DNA of 64,000 nucleotides from Rhizobium sp. SG_E_25_P2. GTDB lineage: Bacteria > Pseudomonadota > Alphaproteobacteria > Rhizobiales > Rhizobiaceae. The translations under genes and the position numbers were made by a program. The stretch spans positions 1 to 64,000 of the forward strand of contig NZ_JARXVM010000023.1 in the NCBI RefSeq assembly GCF_029892285.1. Reading direction: 5' to 3'. The notes below the pieces were generated by a model. It ran no database searches. It saw only the letters and a program-made list of their open reading frames with translations, and was not told the DNA's origin. How positions within the stretch are numbered: position 1 is the stretch's first letter; each line of letters starts with the position of its first letter. This document shows, piece by piece, positions 54,534 to 64,000 of the stretch.

Positions 54534-55910
54534 TTAACCCTGGGCCTTGTCCACAGTTTCGCGCCAGCGGCTGGCGTAATCGACAAGACGCGGGTCGGGG
54601 GCGGGCGCGGCCCGGCCCGGCGCAGTCATGCGTCCTGTCCGGCCGAGCGCGAGCGCTGCGGCGCCGGCGCTGGTGCCGGTCGCGCCGGCGCCGCCCGTTT
54701 CCACCGCACGGCCCGTCGCGGCGCCGAGCATGTCGAGATAATGGGCGTTGGCGGCAAACGGGCCCTCGACAATGCTCGGCCCCTCCGCGCCGATCAGCTC
54801 CAGGCAGACGCCGGTCATCAGGCCGAGATAGAGTGAGGCGGCATAGAGCCGGGCTCCGGGGGTGAGCGCGTCGACCGGATGCGTCCAGCCGCCTTTGCGG
54901 CCGATAAAGGGGCCGGTGTCGACCGGTTCCGAGGGCAGAAACATCACGCTTTCGTCGAGCACCACGCGTTTGTCGTCTTCCGTCACCTCGGCCTGCGGAT
55001 CGGCCCCCAGCGCGGCGAACGCCCGGCCGCCCATGAAGCGGGAGGATGGGACCGGGTCGCCATAGGCGTTGACATTCATCAGCGTGTCGCGGTCGGGATC
55101 GAGCGCGACACTCCGGCCGCCGATCGCAAAGCAGATCACCCAGGTCCCGGTCGACACCACCGAGAAGGGCGCGGTTCTCGCCTTGAGATGGGTCAGCAGC
55201 GAGGCGTTGGAATCATGCAGGCCGCCAAACACCGGCAGCCCCTCGGCGAGCCCGAGCTCGGCGGCGATCTCGCGCGTCAGTCCGCCCACCGGCTCGAAGG
55301 GATCGCTCATCGGCGGCATCATTCGGCGCCAGTCCATCTGCTCGACCAGCGAGGAATAGTTACGCGTTTCAGGGTTCCAGAGATCGGTATGCGCGCCGAG
55401 CGAGGTCATTTCGCTGACGCGTCGTCCGGTCAGCCTGAAGGCCCAATATTGCGGATAGGGGATGATGGTCGCAACTCGCGCGAAGTCGTCCGGAAACCGC
55501 CTCTGCTGCCAGTAAAGCTGCGCGCCGACATTCAGCCCCGCCGCCAGCCGGGGTGAGCCCGTCTCGTTGAACCCAGGGCGGATCGCATCATACGCTGCCG
55601 CCGTCTCATCCACGCCATGATGCTCGTAATCCAGCATCGGTAAAGCGAGATCGCCTTTCTCGTCGAGCAGAATGATCGAAGCGCCATGGGCGCTGATCGA
55701 GATCGCATCGATCTGATGGTTCCGCGCGAGATCGGCGAGCGCCTGTTTGATGAAGCGCCAGAGCCCGTCTATGTCGTGATGAGGGTAGGGGGGCGTGTCG
55801 ATCACCCGGTTGGGCGCGCGCCTGACATCGCTTTCCCTGCCGTCCACGAGATCGAACAGCGCCAGTTTGGCGTTGGTCTTGCCGATGTCGATGACCGCGA
55901 TGTATCGCAT
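54534..55910 (-). CDS. rhaK: Rhamnulokinase/rhamnose kinase of the FGGY family
   Basis: A 458-residue sugar kinase with the FGGY N-terminal phosphate-binding VIDIGKTNAKLALFD, the substrate-binding ISAHGASIILLDE and the ATP-site STGTWVICF and GGRAFAALGADP segments. In rhizobial rha loci RhaK is required for growth on rhamnose and for its uptake. It is the last gene of rhaRSTPQK and follows rhaQ by eight bases. The expected rhaU between them is missing. Confidence 0.9.
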   Translation of the reverse strand: MRYIAVIDIGKTNAKLALFDLVDGRESDVRRAPNRVIDTPPYPHHDIDGLWRFIKQALADLARNHQIDAISISAHGASIILLDEKGDLALPMLDYEHHGVDETAAAYDAIRPGFNETGSPRLAAGLNVGAQLYWQQRRFPDDFARVATIIPYPQYWAFRLTGRRVSEMTSLGAHTDLWNPETRNYSSLVEQMDWRRMMPPMSDPFEPVGGLTREIAAELGLAEGLPVFGGLHDSNASLLTHLKARTAPFSVVSTGTWVICFAIGGRSVALDPDRDTLMNVNAYGDPVPSSRFMGGRAFAALGADPQAEVTEDDKRVVLDESVMFLPSEPVDTGPFIGRKGGWTHPVDALTPGARLYAASLYLGLMTGVCLELIGAEGPSIVEGPFAANAHYLDMLGAATGRAVETGGAGATGTSAGAAALALGRTGRMTAPGRAAPAPDPRLVDYASRWRETVDKAQG

Positions 55911-55918
55911 GCTTGACC

Positions 55919-56932
55919 TCAGCTTTTGGCGCGGCGACGGCCCAGGCGGGCGATCAGCGTCGGCATGGCGATGACCAGGATCAGCATCAGGCCGATGAAG
56001 ATCGACATCACGATGCCGGGCACATTGAGAAGCCCAAGGCCGAAGGTCACCAGCCCCATGATCACCGCCGCCAGCACCACGCCGAGGATCGAGCCGGAGC
56101 CGCCATTGATGTTGATCCCGCCGAGCACGACCATGGTGATGGCTTCAAGCTCCAAGCCTGTGGCGATGGAGGGCCGCGTCGAGCCGAGCCGGGCGGTCAG
56201 GCAGACGGCGGCCACGCCGGCCATCAGACCGGTCAGCGCGAAAAGAATGAACTTCACGCGGTTCACCTTGACGCCTGAAAACATCGCCGCCGTCTGATTG
56301 TTGCCGATCGCAAAGACGGTGCGGCCAAAGCTCGTGCGATGCAGCAGCACATGGAAGAGGATGGCGAGGCCGACAAACAGCACGAGCTCGAAGGAGAACA
56401 CCCACCAGACATAGCCCTGGCCGAACCAGGAGAATTCTTCCGGATAGCCGGTATAGGCCTTGTCGCCGAGAATGATGAAGGAGACGCCGCGAAACAGGCT
56501 CATCGTGCCGATGGTCACGACGATCGAGGGCAGGCCGAGGCCGGTGACCAGATAGCCGTTGATCATGCCGCAGACCAGGCCGGCGGCCAGTCCCACCGCC
56601 ACCAGTTCATAGGGACCGGCGCCTGCTTTGAGCGCCGCGCCCATCAGCGTCGAGGCGACCGCGATGATGGATGCGACCGACAGGTCGATTTCGCCCGAAA
56701 TGATCACCAGCGCCAACGCCAGCGCCACAATGGCCTTTTCGGTGAAGTTGAACGTGGCGTCCGACAGGTTCCAGGCATCGAGGAAATAGGGCGAGGCGAA
56801 GGAGTTGACGATGAAGATTGCCGCCATGACCGCAAACAGCAGGCTTTCCCAACTCCTGATCGCCCGCTGCATTGGCGTTCTCAGCCGGTCCGGAATGCTG
56901 CGCGGCGACATGGTTTCGGTGGCGATGCTCAT
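55919..56932 (-). CDS. rhaQ: Rhamnose ABC transporter permease
   Basis: A 337-residue inner membrane permease of the ribose/RbsC family (BPD_transp_2) with about ten membrane segments, for example AIVALALALVIISGEIDLSVASIIAV and TMVVLGGININGGSGSILGVVLAA, the family loop. It is the partner of RhaP. Its start overlaps the rhaP stop by four bases. Confidence 0.92.
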   Translation of the reverse strand: MSIATETMSPRSIPDRLRTPMQRAIRSWESLLFAVMAAIFIVNSFASPYFLDAWNLSDATFNFTEKAIVALALALVIISGEIDLSVASIIAVASTLMGAALKAGAGPYELVAVGLAAGLVCGMINGYLVTGLGLPSIVVTIGTMSLFRGVSFIILGDKAYTGYPEEFSWFGQGYVWWVFSFELVLFVGLAILFHVLLHRTSFGRTVFAIGNNQTAAMFSGVKVNRVKFILFALTGLMAGVAAVCLTARLGSTRPSIATGLELEAITMVVLGGININGGSGSILGVVLAAVIMGLVTFGLGLLNVPGIVMSIFIGLMLILVIAMPTLIARLGRRRAKS

Positions 56933-57905
56933 GCGACGACCTCGGCGTTTCTCAGAATGATGCGCCCCTTCTTGCGTTCGGCGCGGGCGTTGAAGGCGAC
57001 GGCGAGGATGATCACGGCGCCGGAGATCGCCAATTGCCAGAAGGGCGAGATGTTGATGACCGGCAGCGCGTTCTTGATCACGCCGAGAAACAGCGCGCCG
57101 AGCACGGCGCCCGCGACCGAGCCGATGCCGCCGGCGATGGAGACGCCGCCGATCACGCAGGCTGCTACCACGTCGAGTTCAAAACCGAGCGCGATATCGA
57201 CATAGGCCACTGCATAGCGCGCGATCCAAAGATAACCAGCGAGCCCGGACAGCGCGCCCGACACGATGAATGCGATGAAGCGGGTGCGGCCGGGATCGAT
57301 GCCGGCATAGACGGCGGCGTTGGCGTTGCCACCCACCGCGTAGAAGGCGCGGCCGGTGGTGGTGCGGCCCAGCATAACGGCCATGATGGCGATGACGACG
57401 AGCGACGACAGGCTGAGCAGCGACAGGCCGAACAGATGATCGCGCGGCAGCGCCTTGAAGGCGTCGGTCATCTCATGGGCGTTGATCCATTTGCCGTTGG
57501 TCAGAAGGAAGATGACGCCGCGATAGACGGTCATCGTGCCCAAGGTCACCACGATCGGCGGCATGTCGAGCTTCCAGACCAAGAGGCCGTTGATCGCTCC
57601 GAGCAGAGCGCCGAGCGCAATCGCGATCAGCACGATCACCGGGATCGGCAGGCCAGGGAAGGCGTTGTTGAGCATGGCCGCGACCATGCCAGTCAGCGCC
57701 AGCGTCGCCGCCGTGGACAGATCCACGCATTTGGTCAGGATCACCGCCATCTGGCCGAGCGCCAGGATGATCAGGATCGAGGTGTCGGCATAGACATTGC
57801 CGAGGCTCGCCGGCGAGATGAAGGAGGGAAAGCGCAGCGCGATCATCATCGCCAGCGCGGCGATGGCGATCAGAAGCTGGATTTCGCGGTGGCGGAGCAG
57901 GTTGA

Positions 57906-57909
<4 letters not shown>
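56929..57909 (-). CDS. rhaP: Rhamnose ABC transporter permease
   Basis: A 326-residue permease of the same family. Segments LGQMAVILTKCVDLSTAATLALTGMVAAML and ACVIGGVSIAGGIGSVAGAVLGALFLGVIKNALPVI show the conserved loops. It overlaps rhaT by four bases upstream and rhaQ by four bases downstream, so the three are coupled. Together with RhaQ it forms the membrane channel. Confidence 0.92.
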
Positions 57910-59423
<1,514 letters not shown>

Positions 59424-59494
59424 GAAAGCTGAACCGAAAGAGAAAGAGAGACCGCTGCGGCGCCGTCTTGGGAGCCGCCGTCATCGGAGAAGCG

Positions 59495-59524
59495 CCGTTC
59501 TCGTGGGGGAACCCACGAGAACGG
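59495..59524 (-). other. Strong hairpin between rhaS and rhaT
   Basis: Perfect 13-base stem (59495-59507 with 59512-59524) with a GGAA loop, and no T-run. Such intercistronic hairpins after binding-protein genes often protect the upstream mRNA and reduce downstream expression, raising RhaS above the membrane parts. Confidence 0.6.
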
Positions 59525-59546
59525 GCTCTATGCGGAATGCGCGGGA

Positions 59547-60539
59547 TCAGAAGATCTTGGCGAATTCCTCGACATTCTTGGCGTCGTAGACGAAGGGATC
59601 GGCCATCGCGCCTTCGCGGTTGTCGTCGAGCTTGACATTGCCCATGCGGCCCATCGGGATTTCCGCGCCGGCGTCCGCCTTCGCCTTGCCGGTCACGAGA
59701 TTGTAGGAAATCATCGTGGCGGCGTAGCCGAGATCGATCGGGTTCCAGATCGCGAAGGACTTGGAGGCGCCCGACTTCACATGGCCGGCCATTTCCGAGG
59801 GCAGACCGAGGCCGGTGACGTTGATCTTGCCGGTCATGCCGGCGTCTTCCACAGCCTGGGCTGCGGCGACGATGCCGACGGAGGTCGGCGCGATGATCGC
59901 CTTGAGGTTGGGATAGGCTTTGATCAACCCTTGCGTCTCGGTATAGGACTTGTCGGTCTTGTCGTCGCCATAGACGGTGGTGACGATGTTGATGCCCTTG
60001 TAGTTCGGCAGCACCTTCTTCATTTCCTCGATCCAGGTGTTCTGGTTCGTGGCGGTCGCGGTGGCCGAGAGGATGGCGACATCGCCGCCCTCGGGCAGAT
60101 TGTCGGCGGCCATCTTCACGCACATATTGCCGATCAGCGAATTCGACGACGGATTGAGATGCATCATCCGTCCCTCGGGCGCGACGCCCGAATCCCAGGA
60201 AATCACGGTGATGCCGCGATCCATGGCCTTTTTGAGCGCCGGCGCCACGGCGTCGCGGTCATTGGCGGAAATGGCGATCGCGTCGACCTTCTGGGCGATC
60301 AGCGAATTGATCACTTCGATCTGGCCTTCGGCGGTGGTGTCGGTCGGGCCGGTATAGATGATGTCGACATCACCCAGTTCCTTGGCCGCTTCCTGCGCGC
60401 CCTTGTTGGCGGCGTCGAAGAAGCCGATGCCCAGCGCCTTGACGACGAGGGCGATCTTCTTGTTCTCGGCATGCGCGACATTGGCGATGAGGGCCGTGGA
60501 AATGGCCGCCGTCACCAGCAGTTTCTTCAGAATACCCAT
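59547..60539 (-). CDS. rhaS: Rhamnose ABC transporter periplasmic binding protein
   Basis: A 330-residue type I periplasmic binding protein. Signal peptide MGILKKLLVTAAISTALIA ending near NVAHA. The mature protein shows GIGFFDAANKGAQEAAKELG, AISANDRDAVAPALKKAMDRGI and the conserved ISWDSGVAPEGRMMHLNPSSN of the rhamnose-binding RhaS group. It is upstream of the ATPase and permease genes. Confidence 0.94.
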   Translation of the reverse strand: MGILKKLLVTAAISTALIANVAHAENKKIALVVKALGIGFFDAANKGAQEAAKELGDVDIIYTGPTDTTAEGQIEVINSLIAQKVDAIAISANDRDAVAPALKKAMDRGITVISWDSGVAPEGRMMHLNPSSNSLIGNMCVKMAADNLPEGGDVAILSATATATNQNTWIEEMKKVLPNYKGINIVTTVYGDDKTDKSYTETQGLIKAYPNLKAIIAPTSVGIVAAAQAVEDAGMTGKINVTGLGLPSEMAGHVKSGASKSFAIWNPIDLGYAATMISYNLVTGKAKADAGAEIPMGRMGNVKLDDNREGAMADPFVYDAKNVEEFAKIF

Positions 60540-60588
60540 GATGTCTCCTCCCTTGGGTTTACGTTCCTCCTCCGACCGCGCCGTCTCC

Positions 60589-61392
60589 TCACGACGCGGC
60601 GGATGATTTCTCGTTTGATCGTTCCTGCGCGACGATCAGAGTGACGCCCGCCTGCTCCAGCATGGCGGCGTGGCGGTCTTCGATGCCGGCGTCGGTGATC
60701 ACGGTGGCGATCCGCCTGAGTTCACACAGAATCAGGCTCGACCGTTTGGCGAATTTCGATGAATCCACCAGCACGATCAGTTCGTCGGCCTGGTCGATCA
60801 GTTTCTGCTCCGCCTGGATCAGCAGCGGATCGGCCTCCATCAGGCCGAGCGCGCCGAGGCCCTGCGCGCCCATGAACATGCGCTGGGCGTAGAAATTGCG
60901 CGTCACGTCATTGTCGAAAGGCGAGAGAATGATGTTCTGCTCGCGATAAATCACGCCGCCCGACAGCATCACGGTGTTCTTGGAGTTCTTCAGCAGATGC
61001 TCGGCGATCGGAAAGGAGTTGGTGAACACCTGCAGCCGCCTGTTGACCAGGAAATGCACCATCTGGAACGTCGTCGTGCCGCCATTGATGATGATGGCGT
61101 CGCCGTCGTCGCACAGCGCCACGGCCTCGCGGGCGATTGCTTGCTTCTGACGGGAATTGATCGTTTCGTTGACGCTGAAGGGACGGCCGGCCAGACCGAC
61201 GAATTGCGGCGGATGCAGCGCTTCGGCCCCGCCACGCACCCGGCGCAGCTTCTTCTGCACATGCAGCGCGGCGATGTCGCGGCGGATGGTCGCCTCGGAA
61301 CTGTCCGTGAGTTCCACGAGTTCCGGCACGGTCACCACGGGCTTTTCCTGCACCGCTGACATGATGATCCTGTGGCGTTCCTTCTCGTGCAT
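60589..61392 (-). CDS. rhaR: DeoR-family regulator of rhamnose catabolism
   Basis: A 267-residue DeoR repressor: N-terminal helix-turn-helix (VPELVELTDSSEATIRRDIAALHVQKKLRRVRGGA) and sensor domain (AIIINGGTTTFQMVHFL, GVIYREQNIILSP). In rhizobia RhaR represses the rha operons. It heads the rhaRSTPQK operon and is divergent from rhaD, with palindromic operators in the 187-base gap. Confidence 0.92.
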   Translation of the reverse strand: MHEKERHRIIMSAVQEKPVVTVPELVELTDSSEATIRRDIAALHVQKKLRRVRGGAEALHPPQFVGLAGRPFSVNETINSRQKQAIAREAVALCDDGDAIIINGGTTTFQMVHFLVNRRLQVFTNSFPIAEHLLKNSKNTVMLSGGVIYREQNIILSPFDNDVTRNFYAQRMFMGAQGLGALGLMEADPLLIQAEQKLIDQADELIVLVDSSKFAKRSSLILCELRRIATVITDAGIEDRHAAMLEQAGVTLIVAQERSNEKSSAAS

Positions 61393-61417
61393 CGGCTCTC
61401 CCCTTCCACGGTTAAGT

Positions 61418-61508
61418 TTTCATTGATTTTGGTCAGTGTCAATCATGATCGATCATAATATTTCATTGTGCGACGCAATATGATTGGTAATGATCATTTG
61501 TGATTGAC
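61418..61508. promoter_or_regulatory. RhaR operator region between rhaR and rhaD
   Basis: Several palindromes lie here: ATGATCGATCAT (61445-61456), AATGATCATT (61489-61498), the ATTG/CAAT element at 61465-61479, and the long-range inverted pair GTCAATCA (61438-61445) with TGATTGAC (61501-61508). TTTCATTG is repeated at 61418 and 61461, 43 bases apart (about four turns). Likely binding sites for the DeoR regulator. Confidence 0.6.
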
Positions 61509-61579
61509 AAATCACCCGCCGTCCTGTGAATTCAGCGCAAACAGAACCGCGCCGGCGCGGACCTAGTGGAGGAAACATC

Positions 61580-63679
61580 ATGAGCACACAAGCAGGCGGT
61601 GCGCGCCTCGCCAATCTTTGGGACAAGGCCAAGGCGGAGGCGATGAGCGAATCGGAGCGGTTGATCTATCGCTCCAACCTCCTGGGGTCGGACAAGCGCA
61701 TCACCAATTACGGCGGCGGCAACACCTCGGCCAAGGTGATGGAAAAGGATCCGCTCACCGGCCAGATGGTCGAGGTGCTCTGGGTCAAGGGCTCGGGCGG
61801 CGATGTCGGCACCATCAAGCGCGATGGATTCGCCACGCTCTACATGGAGAAGCTGGAGGCGCTGAAGGGTCTCTATCGCGGCCTCGCCTATGAAGACGAG
61901 ATGGTCGATTACCTGCCGCATTGCACCTTCGCGCTCAATCCGCGCGCGGCTTCTATCGATACGCCGCTGCACGCCTATGTGCCGCGCAAGCATGTCGATC
62001 ACATGCATCCCGACGCCATCATCGCCATCGCCGCCTCCGAGAATTCGAAAGAGCTGACCGAGGAGATCTTCGGCGGCGAGATCGGCTGGCTGCCCTGGAA
62101 GCGGCCGGGTTATGAGCTCGGTCTCTGGCTCGAAAAATTCTGCGTTGAAAATCCCCAGGCGCGCGGCCTGATCCTCGAAAGCCATGGCCTGTTCACCTGG
62201 GGCGATACGGCGGAAGAGTCCTATCTGACCACGGTGGAAATCATCAACAAGGCGATCGCCTGGCTGGAGGCGAAGATCACCGGCCCGGTGTTCGGCGGCG
62301 CGAAAAGCCAGCCGCTCGCCGCTGAGGAACGCCGCAAGGTCGCCGCCGCCCTGATGCCCGTCATTCGCGGCATGATTTCGTCCGCCGAGCCCAAGATCGG
62401 CCATTTCGACGATTCGCCGGCCGTGCTCGAATTCGTCTGCTCTCATGAACTCGATGCGCTCGCCGCACTCGGCACATCCTGCCCCGACCATTTCCTGCGC
62501 ACCAAGATCCGGCCGCTGGTGATCCACTTTGATCCCGCCAATCCGGATGTCTCGGCGACCCTGGCCGGTCTCGACGGCGCCGTCGCCGCCTATCGCGAGG
62601 ATTACAAGGCCTATTACGAGCGCTGCAAGCACGACAATTCACCCGCCATCCGCGATCCCAATGCGGTTGTTTATCTCGTGCCTGGCGTCGGCATGTTCAC
62701 CTTCGCCAAGGACAAGGCCACGGCGCGCATCTCGGGTGAATTCTATGTCAACGCCATCAATGTCATGCGCGGCGCGTCGTCCGTCTCCACCTATGTCGGC
62801 CTTGCCGAGCAGGAAGCCTTCGATATCGAATACTGGCTTCTGGAAGAGGCCAAGCTGCAGCGCATGCCCAAGCCGAAATCTCTCGCCGGCAAGGTCGCGC
62901 TGATCACCGGCGGCGCAGGCGGCATCGGCAAGGCCACCGCCGAACGTTTTCTGAAGGAAGGCGCCTGTGTGGTGCTGGCCGATATCGACAGGACCGCGCT
63001 CGACGCGGCCGTCTCCGAATTCGTCGGCCGTCACGGCAAGGATCAGGTGCGCAGCGTGCTGATCGATGTGACCAGCGAAACGCAGGTGGCGGCGGGCTTC
63101 GCCGACGCCGTGGCGGAATTCGGCGGCCTCGACATCCTGGTCTCCAATGCCGGTCTCGCCTCGTCGGCCTCGATCACCGAGACCACGCTCGATCTCTGGA
63201 ACAAGAATATCGACATTCTCGCCAAGGGCTATTTCCTGGTGTCGCGGGAAGCCTTCAAACTGTTCGAGACGCAGAAGATTGGCGGCAATATCGTCTTCGT
63301 CGCCTCCAAGAACGGGCTGGCCGCCTCGCCCAACGCCGCTGCCTATTGCACCGGCAAGGCCGCCGAAATCCATCTGGCCCGTTGCCTGGCGCTGGAAGGC
63401 GCCGACAAGGGCATTCGCGTCAACACCGTCAATCCCGACGCGGTGCTGCGCGGCTCCAAGATCTGGACCGGCGAATGGAAGGAGCAGCGCGCCGCCGCCT
63501 ACAACATGTCAACTGACGAGTTGGAGGCGCATTACCGCTCGCGATCGATGCTGAAACTGTCCGTCTACCCCGAAGATATCGCCGAAGGCATATATTTCTT
63601 CGCGTCTTCCGCATCTTCCAAATCAACTGGTAATATATTGAATGTAGATGCTGGTAATGCCCAGGCGTTTACGCGCTGA
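61580..63679 (+). CDS. rhaD: Bifunctional rhamnulose-1-phosphate aldolase/lactaldehyde dehydrogenase
   Basis: A 699-residue fusion. The N-terminal class II aldolase (about 1-430) has the zinc-ligand region HAYVPRKHVDHMHPDAI and ESHGLFTWG. The C-terminal short-chain dehydrogenase (about 436-699) has the NAD motif TGGAGGIGKA, the serine in VFVASKNG and the YCTGK catalytic pair. It cleaves rhamnulose-1-phosphate to DHAP and L-lactaldehyde, then oxidises the latter. The ATG at 61580 has a GGAGGAAAC site. Confidence 0.95.
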   Translation: MSTQAGGARLANLWDKAKAEAMSESERLIYRSNLLGSDKRITNYGGGNTSAKVMEKDPLTGQMVEVLWVKGSGGDVGTIKRDGFATLYMEKLEALKGLYRGLAYEDEMVDYLPHCTFALNPRAASIDTPLHAYVPRKHVDHMHPDAIIAIAASENSKELTEEIFGGEIGWLPWKRPGYELGLWLEKFCVENPQARGLILESHGLFTWGDTAEESYLTTVEIINKAIAWLEAKITGPVFGGAKSQPLAAEERRKVAAALMPVIRGMISSAEPKIGHFDDSPAVLEFVCSHELDALAALGTSCPDHFLRTKIRPLVIHFDPANPDVSATLAGLDGAVAAYREDYKAYYERCKHDNSPAIRDPNAVVYLVPGVGMFTFAKDKATARISGEFYVNAINVMRGASSVSTYVGLAEQEAFDIEYWLLEEAKLQRMPKPKSLAGKVALITGGAGGIGKATAERFLKEGACVVLADIDRTALDAAVSEFVGRHGKDQVRSVLIDVTSETQVAAGFADAVAEFGGLDILVSNAGLASSASITETTLDLWNKNIDILAKGYFLVSREAFKLFETQKIGGNIVFVASKNGLAASPNAAAYCTGKAAEIHLARCLALEGADKGIRVNTVNPDAVLRGSKIWTGEWKEQRAAAYNMSTDELEAHYRSRSMLKLSVYPEDIAEGIYFFASSASSKSTGNILNVDAGNAQAFTR

Positions 63680-63699
63680 GGGGATCGGGAGACAGTCGG

Positions 63700-64000
63700 A
63701 TGGGAATCATAGCGTCCAGTGTCGTGGATAGCGACAATCACAAATATGTCGGCGCGCTCAGGCGCGATTACAATCATCTCGGTGAGGCGCTCGCCCGGCG
63801 CGGCATCGACATCGACTGGGTGAAGAGCAGGGTCGCGGCCTATGGCGTCGCCGTGCCCTCCTGGGGAGTCGGCACCGGCGGCACCCGCTTCGCTCGTTTT
63901 CCGGGCGCCGGCGAGCCGCGCGGCATCTTCGACAAGCTCGAAGATTGCTCGGTCATTCATCAGCTCACCCGCATCACGCCCACGGTGTCGCTGCATATTC
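63700..64000 (+). CDS. rhaI: L-rhamnose isomerase, 5' part
   Basis: The first 100 codons of a gene cut by the window edge, starting at ATG 63700 after a GGGAGA site, 20 bases behind rhaD. The product begins MGIIASSVVDSDNHKYVGAL and contains GVGTGGTRFARFPGAGEPRG, matching the rhizobial RhaI type, which converts L-rhamnose to L-rhamnulose. The active site lies beyond the window. Confidence 0.88.
   Translation, partial: MGIIASSVVDSDNHKYVGALRRDYNHLGEALARRGIDIDWVKSRVAAYGVAVPSWGVGTGGTRFARFPGAGEPRGIFDKLEDCSVIHQLTRITPTVSLHI

Noticed and set aside
54497-54541. AGGGTTAA/TTAACCCT inverted pair as terminator of rhaK
   Set aside because: The arms are 29 bases apart and no T-run follows on the minus strand; the inner TTAA pair is better explained as a CtrA-type box.

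Overview
The window reads as chromosomal DNA of a GC-rich alphaproteobacterium of the order Hyphomicrobiales (Rhizobiales). Supporting signs are a long multidomain pyruvate carboxylase, a CenR-type response regulator next to a lone cyclic-nucleotide-binding protein, an Irr-type iron box, a CtrA-type box before ftsK, the rhizobial rhaRSTPQK/rhaDI rhamnose locus, and the glnT/amidotransferase/GltB-like set of the N-methylglutamate pathway. No rRNA, tRNA, CRISPR array, insertion sequence or phage gene was recognised. Genus cannot be fixed from the sequence alone.

Layout. 0-9 kb: leuC, an AraC regulator divergent from a GH4 glycosidase, the glnK-amtB nitrogen operon with a sigma-54-like promoter, tesB and a UbiH-type hydroxylase. 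8.7-14.3 kb: a housekeeping run, rsfS, rlmH, an EnvC-like factor, ctpA, a divergent polysaccharide deacetylase and rppH. 14.3-17.4 kb: bfr and bfd (iron storage) with an Irr-type box, then pncA-pncB (NAD salvage). 17.4-25.8 kb: MFS transporter with DeoR regulator, a GGDEF-EAL protein, pyc, and a LuxR-type regulator with no luxI in view. 26-34.8 kb: purU with a structured leader, the mgsABC-osmC-glnT operon, XRE and GlxA-type regulators, the CNB protein and cenR. 35-37 kb: L,D-transpeptidase-like protein, sixA and an aldo/keto reductase.

37.5-50.1 kb is the most unusual part. A very small, arginine-free RTX repeat protein is followed by an RgpF/HAD glycan enzyme, a second COG5610-like protein, a type I secretion ABC transporter and membrane fusion protein, and three glycosyltransferases. 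On the opposite strand lies a small protein with a possible beta-sandwich and a coiled coil. Several of these genes overlap. I read this as a candidate type I secretion plus glycan-assembly locus, possibly for a glycosylated or glycan-bound surface protein. This is inference from layout. No TolC-type outer membrane channel is present in the window.

50.1-54.5 kb carries xthA, a lolA-like gene and ftsK. 54.5-64 kb is the rhamnose catabolic locus: rhaR, rhaS, rhaT, rhaP, rhaQ, rhaK on the minus strand, and rhaD plus the start of rhaI on the plus strand, with a divergent control region full of palindromes. The rhaU mutarotase usually found between rhaQ and rhaK is not there.
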